A program made the translations under genes and the position numbers. A DNA stretch of 64,000 nucleotides, from assembly GCF_018842675.1 (NCBI RefSeq), contig NZ_JAGTWO010000004.1, positions 2,480,001 to 2,544,000 of the forward strand, read 5' to 3'. The notes beneath the pieces are model-generated. The model was not told the origin of the DNA, made no database searches, and saw only the letters and a list, made by a program, of their open reading frames with translations. The DNA is from Candidatus Pantoea bituminis. GTDB taxonomy: Bacteria; Pseudomonadota; Gammaproteobacteria; Enterobacterales; Enterobacteriaceae. Of this stretch, positions 43,058-53,054 are shown in pieces. How positions within the stretch are numbered: position 1 is the first letter of the stretch; each line of letters begins with the position of its first letter.

Positions 43058-43347
43058 TGCCTGAAATCCCCGGTCAAAGCGCCTGCCCATGAGATACAGC
43101 CTTCATGTAAATGTCATTAAACCTAAACCGTTTTACAACCTGCATGAAGATTAAGAACCCTGCTATGGACGAATGCATCGAATAATTCCAGGATAGCCTC
43201 TTTATTTTATTAGCATTTAGTGCGCTGCTGCTCAGCAACGCGGTCACATCAAACTGAGCCAATTTTGCCTGTTTACAGATGTTGCCTATCCAAAACAGAG
43301 ATTGCTGAATGTGCTCGCGCACTTTTCAAAGAGGAAGCCCGCCAATA
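43058..43347. other. Region between rybB and ybjG
   Basis: 290 bases. An 82-codon frame on the minus strand (43074-43322) has no recognised family, no evident ribosome site and an odd composition; I do not call it a gene. The ybjG promoter should lie here. Confidence 0.4.
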
Positions 43348-43953
43348 ATGGAAGAGTTAAACCGCTCGCTGTTTATGTTGATTAACGCTACACCCGCTTC
43401 GCCCGCCTGGATGTTGCAACTGGCGACATTTATTGCCAAAGACTTGATTGCCATTGTGCCGCTGCTGATTGTAGCGCTGTGGTTGTGGGGGCCACACGAG
43501 CAGGTTAAATCTCAGCGTGTGCTGGTGTTGAAAACCGGAATGGCCTTGATTTACGCGTTAGCGATCTCCTGGTGCGTTGGCCAGCTGCTGCCGCATCCTC
43601 GCCCCTTTGCCATTGGCTTAGGGCATCAGTTCCTGCATCACACGGCTGACGACTCTTATCCCAGCGATCACGGCACCACCATCTTCACCTTCGCGCTGGC
43701 TTTTATCTTCTGGCATCGTTTGTGGTCGGGTGTAATTTTAATGCTGGTTGGCAGCGCTATCGCCTGGTCGCGCGTTTATTTGGGCGTGCACTGGCCAATG
43801 GATATGTTAGGCGGATTTTTGGTAGGGATGCTGGGTTGTCTGGCGTCGCATCTTGCCTGGCAAATTTACGGCAACCGCATGCTGAATGTGATCAATCCGC
43901 TTTACCGCACCCTTTTCGCGTTGCCGATTCGTAAAGGCTGGACGCAAGGTTAA
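43348..43953 (+). CDS. ybjG: Undecaprenyl-diphosphatase YbjG (PAP2 family)
   Basis: Membrane phosphatase that recycles undecaprenyl pyrophosphate to the lipid carrier for peptidoglycan; confers bacitracin tolerance. The PAP2 motifs are seen as LPHPRPF, YPSDHGTTIFTF and SRVYLGVHWPMDMLGG. 201 residues (E. coli 198). The ATG at 43348 follows GAGGAAGCCCGCC; the frame is open 13 residues further up. It converges with dacC, another peptidoglycan gene. Confidence 0.95.
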   Translation: MEELNRSLFMLINATPASPAWMLQLATFIAKDLIAIVPLLIVALWLWGPHEQVKSQRVLVLKTGMALIYALAISWCVGQLLPHPRPFAIGLGHQFLHHTADDSYPSDHGTTIFTFALAFIFWHRLWSGVILMLVGSAIAWSRVYLGVHWPMDMLGGFLVGMLGCLASHLAWQIYGNRMLNVINPLYRTLFALPIRKGWTQG

Positions 43954-43981
43954 AAAAGGGGACGCATTGCGGCGTCCCCTC
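43952..43981. terminator. Bidirectional terminator between ybjG and dacC
   Basis: AGGGGACGC-ATTGCG-GCGTCCCCT perfect 9-bp stem with an A run on the left, between converging genes. It overlaps the last bases of ybjG. Confidence 0.85.
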
Positions 43982-43984
43982 TCT

Positions 43985-45186
43985 TCACGAAAACCACTTC
44001 CCGAACCAGCCGTTAAACTTCATCATCACAAAATCGATAATACGACTGAAGAAACCGCCTTCTGGCACATCCTGCATGACCACCAGTGGACGCTGCTCAA
44101 TAGTTTTGCCATCCAGCTGGAAATTAATGGTGCCGACAACCTGATTTTTCTTCAGTGGCGCTTCTAACTGAGGCGAACTTAGCGTGTAGCTGGCCTTGAG
44201 ATTTTTCATCTGCCCTTTCGGAATGGTCAGCGCGGCATCTTTTTCTACCCCAAGGTTCACTTGATTGCGCTCGCCAAACCAGACGCGCTGCTGGGCGAAA
44301 GGCGCATCAGCTTTGATCGGCGTTACCGTTTCATAAAAACGGAAACCCCAGGTCAGCAACTTCTCACTCTCGCGGAAACGCATAGCGTCGGTAGCAGTAC
44401 CCAGCACCACGGAAATCAATCGCATGTCGCCTTCGGTTGCAGAGGCCACCAAATTATTCCCTGCGCCTGAAGTGTGGCCCGTTTTAATGCCATCGACTTT
44501 TAGGTTGGTACTCCACAGCAGGCGATTTCGGTTCATCTGGCGAATATTATTAAAGGTAAATTCTTTCTCTTTATTTAGCGCATACTCTTCAGGCACATCA
44601 CGAATCAACGCCTGACCAATCAGCGCCATGTCGCGCGCGGTGCTATATTGCCCTTCCGCATCTAAACCGTGCACCGTCATGAAATGCGTATTTTGCAGCC
44701 CAAAGGCTTTGACATAGTTGTTCATCAAGCCAATAAACGAATCCTGACTGCCGGCGACATAATCAGCCAGCGCAATACAGGCATCATTACCCGATTGAAT
44801 CACAATGCCTTTATTCAGCTCATGTACCGGAATACGGTCGCCCGGTTTAAGAAACATCAATGATGAGCCTTTGAGTTTCGGATTACCCGTTGCCCATGCA
44901 TCCTGACCCACAGTAACCAGATCGTCGGGTTTAATCTTGCCCGCTTTAATGGCCTGGCCGACCACATAGCTGGTCATCATTTTTGTCAGGCTGGCAGGAT
45001 CGAGTCGTTGATCGGCATTAGATTCTGTTAATACTTTGCCGCTGGCGTAGTCGATTAAAATCCAGGCTTTCGCATCGATTTGAGGGCATTCGGCGCCTGT
45101 TCAGCAAAAACGCTGATCGGCGCAACAATGAGTAATGAGGTTGCAGCAAAAAGCCGCAAACGGGAAGCGAAGCGAGTATTTGTCAT
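43985..45186 (-). CDS. dacC: D-alanyl-D-alanine carboxypeptidase DacC (PBP6), one frame break
   Basis: Low-molecular-mass penicillin-binding protein that removes the terminal D-Ala of peptidoglycan stem peptides. The real start is ATG 45186 ([12 protein letters not shown]) with a signal peptide ending VFAE. The frame then breaks at the GGG run 45084-45086 (plus strand); one extra base gives [23 protein letters not shown] and joins the main frame. All three catalytic motifs are present: SLTK, SGND and KTGHTSG. The C-terminal amphipathic anchor ends [10 protein letters not shown]. Repaired length is about 400 residues, as in E. coli. Confidence 0.94.
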
Positions 45187-45495
45187 GAGCGTGACCGAAT
45201 TGTCCTTGTTAAATCGGGGTTTTAAGGCAAAAACCTTCAGTTAGAACGCTAACCGTTGGCGTCTGCGAAAAAACCGATGAACCGTAAAGTTTTTTAGAGT
45301 TTAGTAGAGTAATCCTGGCATTCACGCCATGCGCCCCTTCTTCCGCTGACTCTTTTACAAACTCTTTGTCTAACACGCTTTCCTCTCATAAACGTTCTCT
45401 CTTAAAAACTGCGTGAAATTCCGATTTTTCTCAGAACAGTTAAGACCGTCACAAAATTCAGCTAACCTGACTTGAGTCAGCCTGAGGAGAATGCC
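45187..45495. other. dacC / HAD phosphatase divergent region
   Basis: 309 bases containing the divergent promoters. Poly-A/T stretches occur around 45280-45300 and 45340-45420. Nothing else was recognised. Confidence 0.4.
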
Positions 45496-46152
45496 ATGGA
45501 CCTAGCCCTGTTTGATCTCGATGAAACGCTTATTTGCGAAGACAGCACCAGCTTGTGGCTGCGTTGGCTGGTCTCGCAAGGATTCGCATCCAGTGACCTT
45601 ATAGCCGAAGAGCAGCAGTTGATGACGCAATATTACGCTGGCACGCTTTCTATCGAAGAATACATGAACAAAACGCTGGCACCGCTGGCGGGTATGGCCA
45701 CCTTAACAGTCGAAGGTTGGGTGCGTCGCTTTATTCATCGCGATATCATGCCACGTGTGTTTCCAGCAGCGCGTGAACGCATAGAATGGCATCAACAGCG
45801 CGGCGATAAAGTGATGATTATCTCGGCCAGTGGCGAACACTTAGTCATCCCCATCGCCGAGCGTTTGGGTGCTTATGGCGCGTTGGCAATTGGAGTGGAA
45901 GTTGTAAACGACCGCTACAGCGGCCAAACCTACGGCACCATGACCTACAAAGATGGCAAAGTGACACGTCTAACGGACTGGAAGGCATTACAGGAAGGCG
46001 AAGCGTTTGAGCGAACCTGGGCTTACAGCGACTCCATGAATGACCTGCCGTTGCTGGCACAGGCCGATCATGCGCATGTGATCAACCCCGACGCATTGCT
46101 GCATCAGGAGGCAATGAGCCGGGGCTGGGAAGTCTGTCACTGGGCAAGGTAA
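45496..46152 (+). CDS. HAD-IB family phosphatase
   Basis: Haloacid dehalogenase-superfamily hydrolase of the SerB-like IB subfamily; substrate unknown. Motif I is FDLDETL (residues 5-11), motif II SASG, and motif IV YSDSMNDLPLL with GKVTRL ahead of it. 218 residues. ATG 45496 has GAGGAGAATGCC upstream; the frame opens eight residues earlier. It has no counterpart at this place in E. coli, between dacC and yliI. Its stop directly abuts the stop of the convergent yliI. Confidence 0.88.
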   Translation: MDLALFDLDETLICEDSTSLWLRWLVSQGFASSDLIAEEQQLMTQYYAGTLSIEEYMNKTLAPLAGMATLTVEGWVRRFIHRDIMPRVFPAARERIEWHQQRGDKVMIISASGEHLVIPIAERLGAYGALAIGVEVVNDRYSGQTYGTMTYKDGKVTRLTDWKALQEGEAFERTWAYSDSMNDLPLLAQADHAHVINPDALLHQEAMSRGWEVCHWAR

Positions 46153-47289
46153 TTATCCGCGGGACGCCGTGGCGTCCTGCGCTAATCCCACCTTGAGCAG
46201 TTTGCCGTTAGCTTCATCAGTAAGCACATAAAGATAGCCATCCGGTCCCTGACGCACATCGCGAATGCGCTCATTGCGATCCTCTAACAATCTCTGCTCC
46301 TCGACGACTTTCTCGCCGTTAACCCGCAGGCGAATCAGATTTTTCTCTTTCAATGAGCCGATAAACAGCGAGTTTTTCCACTGCGGGAAACGGGCACTGT
46401 TGTAAAATGCCATCCCGCTGAGCGCAGGCGAAACCTTCCAGTGAAACACCGGCTGCTCCGTGCCATCGGCATGCGTTCCTTTTGATTCCGGCACTTTCGA
46501 ACCACTGTAGTCAACGCCATAAGTGGCCAGCGGCCAGCCATAATTTTTTCCCTTCTCAGGAATGTTTACTTCATCGCCGCCGCGCGGGCCATGCTCGCTC
46601 TCCCACATTTCCTGAGTCCATGGATTGAGCGCCAGTCCTTGTGGATTACGCAGACCGTAGGCCCAAATTTCTGGTCGCGCACCGTCACGGTCAATAAAGG
46701 GATTATCTTTCGGTACGCTACCATCACTGTTCAGGCGCAGTAATTTCCCTTGCAGCTTGTCGAGATCCTGCGCGGTGCTGCTGGCAAAATTATCGCCAAA
46801 CGCTATCCAAAGAAAACCCTGACGATCAAACGCCAGCCGCGTGCCGATGTTATTGCCGCGAGAGAGCATGGGTGTCTGCCGAATCACTTCACGGAAATCG
46901 CTGAGTTGACGATTATCCTCGCTCAGCGTGCCATATCCGACCACCGCACCCGCCTTGCCGCTGCTGTTGGCTTCGGTATAACTCAACCAGACGCGTCGGC
47001 TTTGTGCGAAATCGGGTGCCAGCACCACGTCCAGCAAGCCGCTTTGACGCTGCGCCCAGACTTTCGGCACACCCTGAATCGGCTCGGATAGACCGCTACC
47101 GGGTTGCCAGCTACGCAACTGGCCGGAACGTTCGGTGATCAACAGGGTTTGGTTATCGGGCAGAAATGCCAGCGACCAGGGGTGATCGAGTTTTTCTTGC
47201 AGAACCTGCACGTGCAAGTCCGCCGCTAAGGAAGAAAAGGAACAGAGTAACGCGCCGCTGAGAGCCAACGCGACAGGGAAACGAACCAT
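46153..47289 (-). CDS. yliI: PQQ-dependent soluble aldose sugar dehydrogenase YliI
   Basis: Beta-propeller dehydrogenase of the GDH-B family, predicted periplasmic, oxidising aldoses at C1 with pyrroloquinoline quinone. A signal peptide (to about LAA at residue 23) precedes LHVQVLQEKLDHPWSLAFLPD; GSVPKDNPFI, YGLRNPQGLALNP and WESEHGPRGGDEVN are the active-site and PQQ/calcium-binding stretches. 378 residues, E. coli 371. No PQQ synthesis genes lie in the window. Confidence 0.93.
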   Translation of the reverse strand: MVRFPVALALSGALLCSFSSLAADLHVQVLQEKLDHPWSLAFLPDNQTLLITERSGQLRSWQPGSGLSEPIQGVPKVWAQRQSGLLDVVLAPDFAQSRRVWLSYTEANSSGKAGAVVGYGTLSEDNRQLSDFREVIRQTPMLSRGNNIGTRLAFDRQGFLWIAFGDNFASSTAQDLDKLQGKLLRLNSDGSVPKDNPFIDRDGARPEIWAYGLRNPQGLALNPWTQEMWESEHGPRGGDEVNIPEKGKNYGWPLATYGVDYSGSKVPESKGTHADGTEQPVFHWKVSPALSGMAFYNSARFPQWKNSLFIGSLKEKNLIRLRVNGEKVVEEQRLLEDRNERIRDVRQGPDGYLYVLTDEANGKLLKVGLAQDATASRG

Positions 47290-47401
47290 GAAATTCTCCT
47301 GGCTGGATACGATGCTGTTAAGCGTAGACAGCCCAGGCAGGATGATGTTGAGGATTTACAAAAGATTAAGGATGGCGACAGGCATCTGCCGCCATGGGCG
47401 A

Positions 47402-48058
47402 TTACGGCGTAGTGAAACTTACCGCGTCACGGATCATTTTGTCGATACCCGGTTTGAGATCGGCAAAGGTAATGGCCGTCGTGCTGTTATTGACGGTTTT
47501 ACCAAAGGCTTTACGCACAACCCGAATCATCGGCTTACCGGTTGCATCGGTCGCTTCAAGTTCGAGGAACAGCATACTGTTTTGCGTGCGATGACCGGTG
47601 GCCGCCATGGTGCTGGCAACAACGGCCGCAACCGGTACCACTTCATAGAACTGCATGCCTTTGTTCTCGGCATTCACTGCGGTAATCGCCGCACGTACCA
47701 TTAAAGTTTGCGAACTTTTGCTCGCAACCAGCGGCCAATGGGTGGCGATAGCCCCTTTTAGCTGAATATCGGTGTAGTTACGAATTTCATCCAGTGTTTG
47801 CTGGCTAATACGCTGAGAGGGATGCGCCGCTGGATAGTAAATTACCGGCGTGTAATGGGCATTTTTAAAATTACCCTTTTGGTAATCGGGTGAAATCCAG
47901 CGCAGCGTTTGCTCACCGCTGACAGATTCAGCCGGTTTTAACTGGCTGTAATCACCCAAGAATCCAGAATATTGCTCTTTATCAGCAACGTGAGACGTAC
48001 AACCGGCAAGAAGCAATGATGAAACCGCGAGTAAAGCAGCAACCGAAGATTTACGCAT
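47402..48058 (-). CDS. DUF3313 domain lipoprotein
   Basis: Predicted outer-membrane lipoprotein of 218 residues; function unknown. The signal peptide ends in the lipobox LLAGC (about residues 15-19), then SHVADKEQYSGFLGDYSQLKP, the N-terminal hallmark of DUF3313 proteins. A glycine/alanine-rich segment (VPVAAVVASTMAATGHR) is near the middle. ATG 48058 has AAGAGAATTCGCT upstream; the open frame to 48175 lacks a signal peptide. Not present at this locus in E. coli. Confidence 0.82.
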   Translation of the reverse strand: MRKSSVAALLAVSSLLLAGCTSHVADKEQYSGFLGDYSQLKPAESVSGEQTLRWISPDYQKGNFKNAHYTPVIYYPAAHPSQRISQQTLDEIRNYTDIQLKGAIATHWPLVASKSSQTLMVRAAITAVNAENKGMQFYEVVPVAAVVASTMAATGHRTQNSMLFLELEATDATGKPMIRVVRKAFGKTVNNSTTAITFADLKPGIDKMIRDAVSFTTP

Positions 48059-48196
48059 AGCGAATTCTCTTTTGTAAGGAAGGCTTACAAGAGAATAGTT
48101 AAGCCAAATCCGCCTTGCTGTAAAATGTCGAATTTTTGAGGGGTTATGCGAACTCAATAGCAGAAAATCCGCCACAAACGCGGCGGATTGAAAAAA

Positions 48197-48832
48197 TTAT
48201 TCGAAACACGTCTCTGGATTATCGGCCAGCGAAATAAACTGCTTTCCACCTTCAGTCAGCGCAATGATTAATCCGCTTTCAATATCGTAAACCCAACCGT
48301 GCAGACGCAGTGCGCCTTTACGCAACGCTACCGCAACGGAAGGATGGGTTTTCATGTTATTGAGCTGAGCAATAACGTTCTCTTTCACCATTTCGTTCAG
48401 CTTTTTCTCTGGCGTATCATATTGACGCTCTTCCACTACCGCTTTTGCCGCATCGGCATATTGCAGCCAGTGTTTAACCGCGGGCATCGTATCCATGCAC
48501 TGACAGGATGCGATGGCATTCATGGCGCCGCAGTTAGAGTGACCACAAATAATGATGTCGGTTACGCCGAGCGCCACGACAGCATATTCGATAGTTGCTG
48601 AGACACCGCCCGGTTCAGGACCGAATGACGGCACGATATTGCCCGCATTACGGATAACGAACAGCTGTCCTGGTTCTTGCTGAGTCACCAGTTCCGGCAC
48701 CAGTCGGCTATCAGAACAGGAAATAAACAGCGCTTTCGGATTTTGATTCGACGCCAGGCTTTTGAAAAGATCCTTCCTTTCAGGAAACACATTCTGTTGG
48801 AAACTCAGAAATCCATTAACGATCTCTTTCAT
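48197..48832 (-). CDS. cynT: Beta-class carbonic anhydrase
   Basis: Zinc enzyme interconverting CO2 and bicarbonate, 211 residues. Zinc ligands and the active-site pair are seen as CSDSRL (Cys, Asp-Arg dyad) and HSNCGAM (His, Cys), with [16 protein letters not shown] between. Sequence is closer to E. coli CynT (219 residues) than to Can by eye, but no cynS or cynR is adjacent, so the symbol is by similarity only. AGAGAGCTAAATAATG upstream. An 11-bp inverted repeat lies 58 bases upstream. Confidence 0.88.
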   Translation of the reverse strand: MKEIVNGFLSFQQNVFPERKDLFKSLASNQNPKALFISCSDSRLVPELVTQQEPGQLFVIRNAGNIVPSFGPEPGGVSATIEYAVVALGVTDIIICGHSNCGAMNAIASCQCMDTMPAVKHWLQYADAAKAVVEERQYDTPEKKLNEMVKENVIAQLNNMKTHPSVAVALRKGALRLHGWVYDIESGLIIALTEGGKQFISLADNPETCFE

Positions 48833-48889
48833 TATTTAGCTCTCTCATTATCCACTTCGTCACCTGAAGGAAACGCGCCTTCAGTGTTG

Positions 48890-48924
48890 ATTTGCCTGTT
48901 TATTATTAAGCGTAACAGGCAAAT
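48890..48924. repeat. Perfect inverted repeat upstream of the carbonic anhydrase gene
   Basis: ATTTGCCTGTT (48890-48900) and AACAGGCAAAT (48914-48924) with a 13-base AT-rich spacer. The position, 58-92 bases before the start codon, suits an operator or transcript hairpin. Confidence 0.55.
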
Positions 48925-49121
48925 ATCAACCGCGAATTTAAGCAAACGTCCAATCTAAACACAACCTTTGCGTTTTTTACGTAACCTTGCAAACCGGGCG
49001 GCATTTTCATTTGTTACCTTCCCGCCAGCGATTTACTGGAAACAGTGCAAGCCTTCACGCTCGCAGTAGAACCTCTACTCGGCGGAGAATGAAAGTCAGA
49101 TTTATTAACGCGTTGAGTGCA

Positions 49122-49571
49122 TTAGCCATATTTTTGTTGGTGTGCTTTTTTGCGCGTTAGATAATCCTCGTCACCCCGAAGACGATCCCAATACGTTTTG
49201 AAGACCGCTGCCGCTGCGGCTTTTTCTTCATTGACGCCGCGCGGCAACTCTTTGCCTTCTGCATCATATTTGCGTCCACCTTGATGATTGCTGTAGCGGC
49301 GAGCGCGGGTGTAGCCCATTTGAATAAACTTGCGCGCCATATCCATGCCAACAAAATCATCTTGCGCACGATACGCCTCGAACAGCTGCATAATTTTTGC
49401 GGCTGACTCTTCAGCAATCGGCACGGTACGAAAACGCCAGTGCGGTAAAATTTCGCCTTTATAGGGCTGGACCATCAGCACGCCCTGCTCACCGCGTCCC
49501 ACCTGGTAGAGCTCCGGGTGTTTGCGAAAGTCGATGGTGCTGAAGTCTTGATCGTAATCGAAAGGTTTCAT
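49122..49571 (-). CDS. DUF4385 domain protein
   Basis: 149-residue protein of unknown function, recognised as the DUF4385 family: [31 protein letters not shown] at the N terminus, then [16 protein letters not shown] and [25 protein letters not shown]. No signal peptide or membrane segment, so cytoplasmic. Its ATG overlaps the gsiD stop by four bases, so it appears to be the last gene of the iaaA-gsiABCD transcript and translationally coupled to gsiD. Confidence 0.82.
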   Translation of the reverse strand: MKPFDYDQDFSTIDFRKHPELYQVGRGEQGVLMVQPYKGEILPHWRFRTVPIAEESAAKIMQLFEAYRAQDDFVGMDMARKFIQMGYTRARRYSNHQGGRKYDAEGKELPRGVNEEKAAAAAVFKTYWDRLRGDEDYLTRKKAHQQKYG

Positions 49572-50472
49572 GTCTTTAGTTTAGGATCGAGTGCATCACG
49601 CAGCCCGTCACCCAGTAAATTAAAGGCTAAAACGGTGAGGAAGATCGCAAGACTCGGAAAGAGGGCAACGTGCGGCGCAATCACCATATCGGCTCGCGCC
49701 TCATTGAGCATGGCACCCCATTCTGGTGTCGGTGGCTGCGCGCCCAAACCCAGGAACGAGAGGCTGGCGGCGGTGATAATGGAGGTCCCGATGCGCATGG
49801 TAAAGTAGACCACAATCGGTGATACCGTACCCGGTAGCACGTGACGCATCAAGATCGTCCAGTCAGACGCACCAATACTGCGTGCCGACTCAATATAGGT
49901 TTGATGTTTGAGTACCAGCGTATTGCCACGCACCAAACGGGCAAAGGCCGGGATACTAAAAATGGCGACCGCAACGATCACGTTGCTCATGCCGCTGCCC
50001 ATGATCGCGACTACCGCAATCGCCAGCAAAATACCGGGAAAGGCAAACAACACGTCGCAGACGCGCATGGTAATACGATCCCACCAGCCTTCGTAATAAC
50101 CTGCCAGCAAGCCAAACAGCGTGCCAATCAGGGCACCTATCGCCACAGAGAAGAAACCCGCAATCAGTGAGATGCGTGTGCCCACCAGCACGCGGCTGAA
50201 GATATCCCGGCCCAATGAATCCACGCCAAACCAGTGCATTAACGATGGCCCTTCATTCAGCCGGTCGTAGTCAAAATAGTTTTCAGCATCAAAGGGGGCG
50301 ATGTAAGGGGCGATAAACGCCAGCACGATTAATATCACGACGAACAGCCCCGCCAATAACGCGACCGGTTGGCGCTTAAAGCGTCGCCAGAATTCCCCCA
50401 CGGCGTACGTACCCGATTTTCCGTCATCAGCGGCATGGTTTTCAGTGCCGCTTCGCGTCGCCAGTTTTTCAT
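49568..50472 (-). CDS. gsiD: Glutathione ABC transporter, permease GsiD, one frame break near the start
   Basis: Inner-membrane permease of the GsiABCD glutathione importer (DppC type), with about six membrane segments and the EAA loop [21 protein letters not shown]. The true start is ATG 50472 ([15 protein letters not shown]...VRTPWG), overlapping gsiC by four bases. The frame breaks at the C run 50395-50399; one extra base gives [14 protein letters not shown] and joins the main frame, restoring about 301 residues (E. coli 303). The alternative upstream frame beginning at 50527 encodes no family sequence before the break. Confidence 0.92.
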
Positions 50473-51398
50473 CGCGATTCCTTAAAGCGAATGGCTGGAT
50501 TGATGACCGCGTAGAGCATGTCAACAAACAGATTGATCAATATGAATTCCAGCGAGAACAGCAAGACTTCGGCCTGAATCACCGGATAATCGCGCATTGC
50601 CACTGAATCCACCAGCAAGCGGCCCAATCCCGGCCAGTTGAACACTACTTCCACCACAATCGACCCGCCGAGTAGAAAGCCAAACTGCAGCCCCATCATA
50701 GTAACCACCGGGATCATGGCGTTACGTAGGCCGTGTTTCACCACCACCAGCGATTCACGTACCCCTTTGGCGCGAGCGGTACGCATGTAATCTTCCTGCA
50801 TCACTTCAACAAAGGAGGCGCGGGTAAAGCGCGCCATCACCGCCGCTACCGCAGCCCCTAAGGTGATTGATGGCAAAATATAGTGCTGCCAGCTGTCGGC
50901 TCCCACGGTTGGCAACCAGCCAAGCTCAACCGAGAAGACCTGCATCAGCAACATGCCAAGCGCAAAGGCGGGAAACGAGATGCCGGAAACCGCCAGCGTC
51001 ATACCAATGCGATCGGGCCAGCGGTTACGCCATACCGCTGAAACAATGCCGATAGTCATGCCGAAAATCACCGCCCAAATCATGCTGGCCAGCGTTAACC
51101 ACAGTGTCGGCATAAAACGTGAAGCGATCTCATCGGCTACCGGTCGTTTCGACACCATCGACTGGCCGAAATCACCCTGCAGAGCGTTGAGAATAAAATG
51201 CCAAAACTGCTGAGGCAGCGGGAGATCCAATCCCAGCTCCTGACGTACCAGCGCCACCACCGAGGCATCCGCTTCGGGGCCAGCAATCAAGCGTGCCGGA
51301 TCGCCCGGCAGCAGATGAACAAACAGGAAAACCAGCACCGCAACAATCAGCAGCGTGGGAATCAGGCCCAATAAGCGTTTTAGAAAATAATTAAACAT
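50469..51398 (-). CDS. gsiC: Glutathione ABC transporter, permease GsiC
   Basis: DppB-type permease, partner of GsiD. 309 residues (E. coli 306). [19 protein letters not shown] at the start, the periplasmic loop [16 protein letters not shown] and the EAA loop [27 protein letters not shown] are typical. ATG 51398 matches the family; the open frame to 51431 does not. Four-base overlap with gsiD. Confidence 0.95.
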   Translation of the reverse strand: MFNYFLKRLLGLIPTLLIVAVLVFLFVHLLPGDPARLIAGPEADASVVALVRQELGLDLPLPQQFWHFILNALQGDFGQSMVSKRPVADEIASRFMPTLWLTLASMIWAVIFGMTIGIVSAVWRNRWPDRIGMTLAVSGISFPAFALGMLLMQVFSVELGWLPTVGADSWQHYILPSITLGAAVAAVMARFTRASFVEVMQEDYMRTARAKGVRESLVVVKHGLRNAMIPVVTMMGLQFGFLLGGSIVVEVVFNWPGLGRLLVDSVAMRDYPVIQAEVLLFSLEFILINLFVDMLYAVINPAIRFKESR

Positions 51399-51446
51399 GC
51401 AACATCCTGCGCAATAGCGGCCAGCCAACAAGGCTGGCCTGCTCCG

Positions 51447-52982
51447 TTACTTCAGGCTGGCCTCATCAAAATTGAATGAGGTGTCAGGCATAACGTAAAA
51501 ACCGGTGAGGTTTTTGCTGTTCGCTGACACCAGCTGCTCAACCACCAGCGGGATCCATGGATGGTCATTCCAAATGCTATCCTGCGCGTCTTTATAGAAT
51601 TTGGCTTTTTGCTCGCGATCGGTGGTTTTCAGCGCATCAGCCAGATCTTTATCGACCTGCGGATTACTGTAAAACGCGGTATTAAAAATGGCTGGCGGCC
51701 AGGCAGCAGTAGCGAACAACGGCGTCAATGCCCAGTCCGCTTCACCCGTTGAGGCGGACCAGCCGGTGTAGAACATGCGCACACCGCTTTCTTTCTGGCC
51801 TTTGCTTTCAACTTCAGCGGCACGCTGGCCCGCATCCATTGCCGTGACTTTTACTTTCACGCCGACCTGCGCCAGCTGCTGCTGAGTAAACTGTAATACT
51901 TTCTGCGCAGTGCTGTGGTTATGAGAAGACCACAATGTCGTTTCAAAACCGTTGGGATAACCCGCTTCCTTCAGCAGTTCACGGGCTTTCGCCGGATTGT
52001 ACTGAATGGCGGGATATTTTTGGGCAAAATCGATGCTTGGCGGCACGATACCGGTGGCTGGCGTGGCATAACCGGCAAACGCAACTTTTGCCAGCGCGTC
52101 GCGATTAATGGCATATTCCAGCGCTTCACGTACTTTCGGGTTATCAAACGGTTTCTGCGTGACGTTGAGACTGATGTAACGCTGCATAATCGATGGCGTG
52201 GTGACGACATCCAGCTTGGCGTTTTTCTCCAGCAGTTTGGCCTGCTCATAGGGCACCGGGAAAGCGAAGTTGGCTTCGCCCGTTTGCAGCATCGCCGCGC
52301 GGGTATTGTTATCTACGACCGGACGCCAGGTAATGCTGTCGAGTTTCGGATAGCCCTTTTTCCAGTATCCGTCCCACTTCTTCACCTTCACAAAGTCGGT
52401 CTGATTCCAGGTCACGAACTCAAACGGGCCGGTGCCTACTGGATGAAAACCGATCTCCTTGCCATATTTTTTCAACGCCGTCGGCGAAATCATTGCCGCC
52501 GCCGGGTGAGCAAGATTGTTGATAAAGGCTGAGAACGGTTGCTTGAGGGTGACTTTAACCGTGGTGGGATCCACCACTTCGGTGGTCGCGATATATTTAA
52601 ACAGGTTATAGCGTTTCAGGTGATTATCAGGATTGCTGGCGCGATCGAGGTTCACCTTAACGGCTTCGGCGTTGAAGTCTGTGCCATCCTGGAATTTGAT
52701 GCCAGAGCGCAGCTTGATGGTATAAGTCAAACCATCAGCGCTGGCTTGATAACTTTCAGCCAGCACATTATTGAGCTTCATCTCTTTATCAAAGCCAAAC
52801 AGACCTTGATAGAACGATTTCGCTACCGCCTGCGACAATGTGTCGTTGGCATCGTACGGATCCATGGTGGTGAAATTGGATGCAACAGCAATCACCGCAT
52901 CTTGTGCCGCCCAGGCAGGCAGCGTCATTACGCTACTCAACACGCCCGCTGCCAGTAACCCTTTACGCATCGTAATGTGCAT
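51447..52982 (-). CDS. gsiB: Glutathione-binding periplasmic protein GsiB
   Basis: Periplasmic solute-binding protein (SBP family 5, DppA/OppA type) for glutathione. Signal peptide ends PAWAA at about residue 26, then [36 protein letters not shown] closely following E. coli GsiB. 511 residues, E. coli 512. AGGAGAGTAAG lies directly before the ATG. 72 bases after gsiA, 48 before gsiC. Confidence 0.96.
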   Translation of the reverse strand: MHITMRKGLLAAGVLSSVMTLPAWAAQDAVIAVASNFTTMDPYDANDTLSQAVAKSFYQGLFGFDKEMKLNNVLAESYQASADGLTYTIKLRSGIKFQDGTDFNAEAVKVNLDRASNPDNHLKRYNLFKYIATTEVVDPTTVKVTLKQPFSAFINNLAHPAAAMISPTALKKYGKEIGFHPVGTGPFEFVTWNQTDFVKVKKWDGYWKKGYPKLDSITWRPVVDNNTRAAMLQTGEANFAFPVPYEQAKLLEKNAKLDVVTTPSIMQRYISLNVTQKPFDNPKVREALEYAINRDALAKVAFAGYATPATGIVPPSIDFAQKYPAIQYNPAKARELLKEAGYPNGFETTLWSSHNHSTAQKVLQFTQQQLAQVGVKVKVTAMDAGQRAAEVESKGQKESGVRMFYTGWSASTGEADWALTPLFATAAWPPAIFNTAFYSNPQVDKDLADALKTTDREQKAKFYKDAQDSIWNDHPWIPLVVEQLVSANSKNLTGFYVMPDTSFNFDEASLK

Positions 52983-53054
52983 CTTACTCTCCTGTAATCC
53001 CTGTCTGGTTAGCCGCCGAAGCGGCGTGCTTTCATCATTCTTTGATCATGGTAC

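Noticed and set aside
43074..43322. 82-codon minus-strand frame between rybB and ybjG
   Set aside because: No recognised family, no ribosome site, and it covers the region that should carry the ybjG promoter. It looks like a chance frame.
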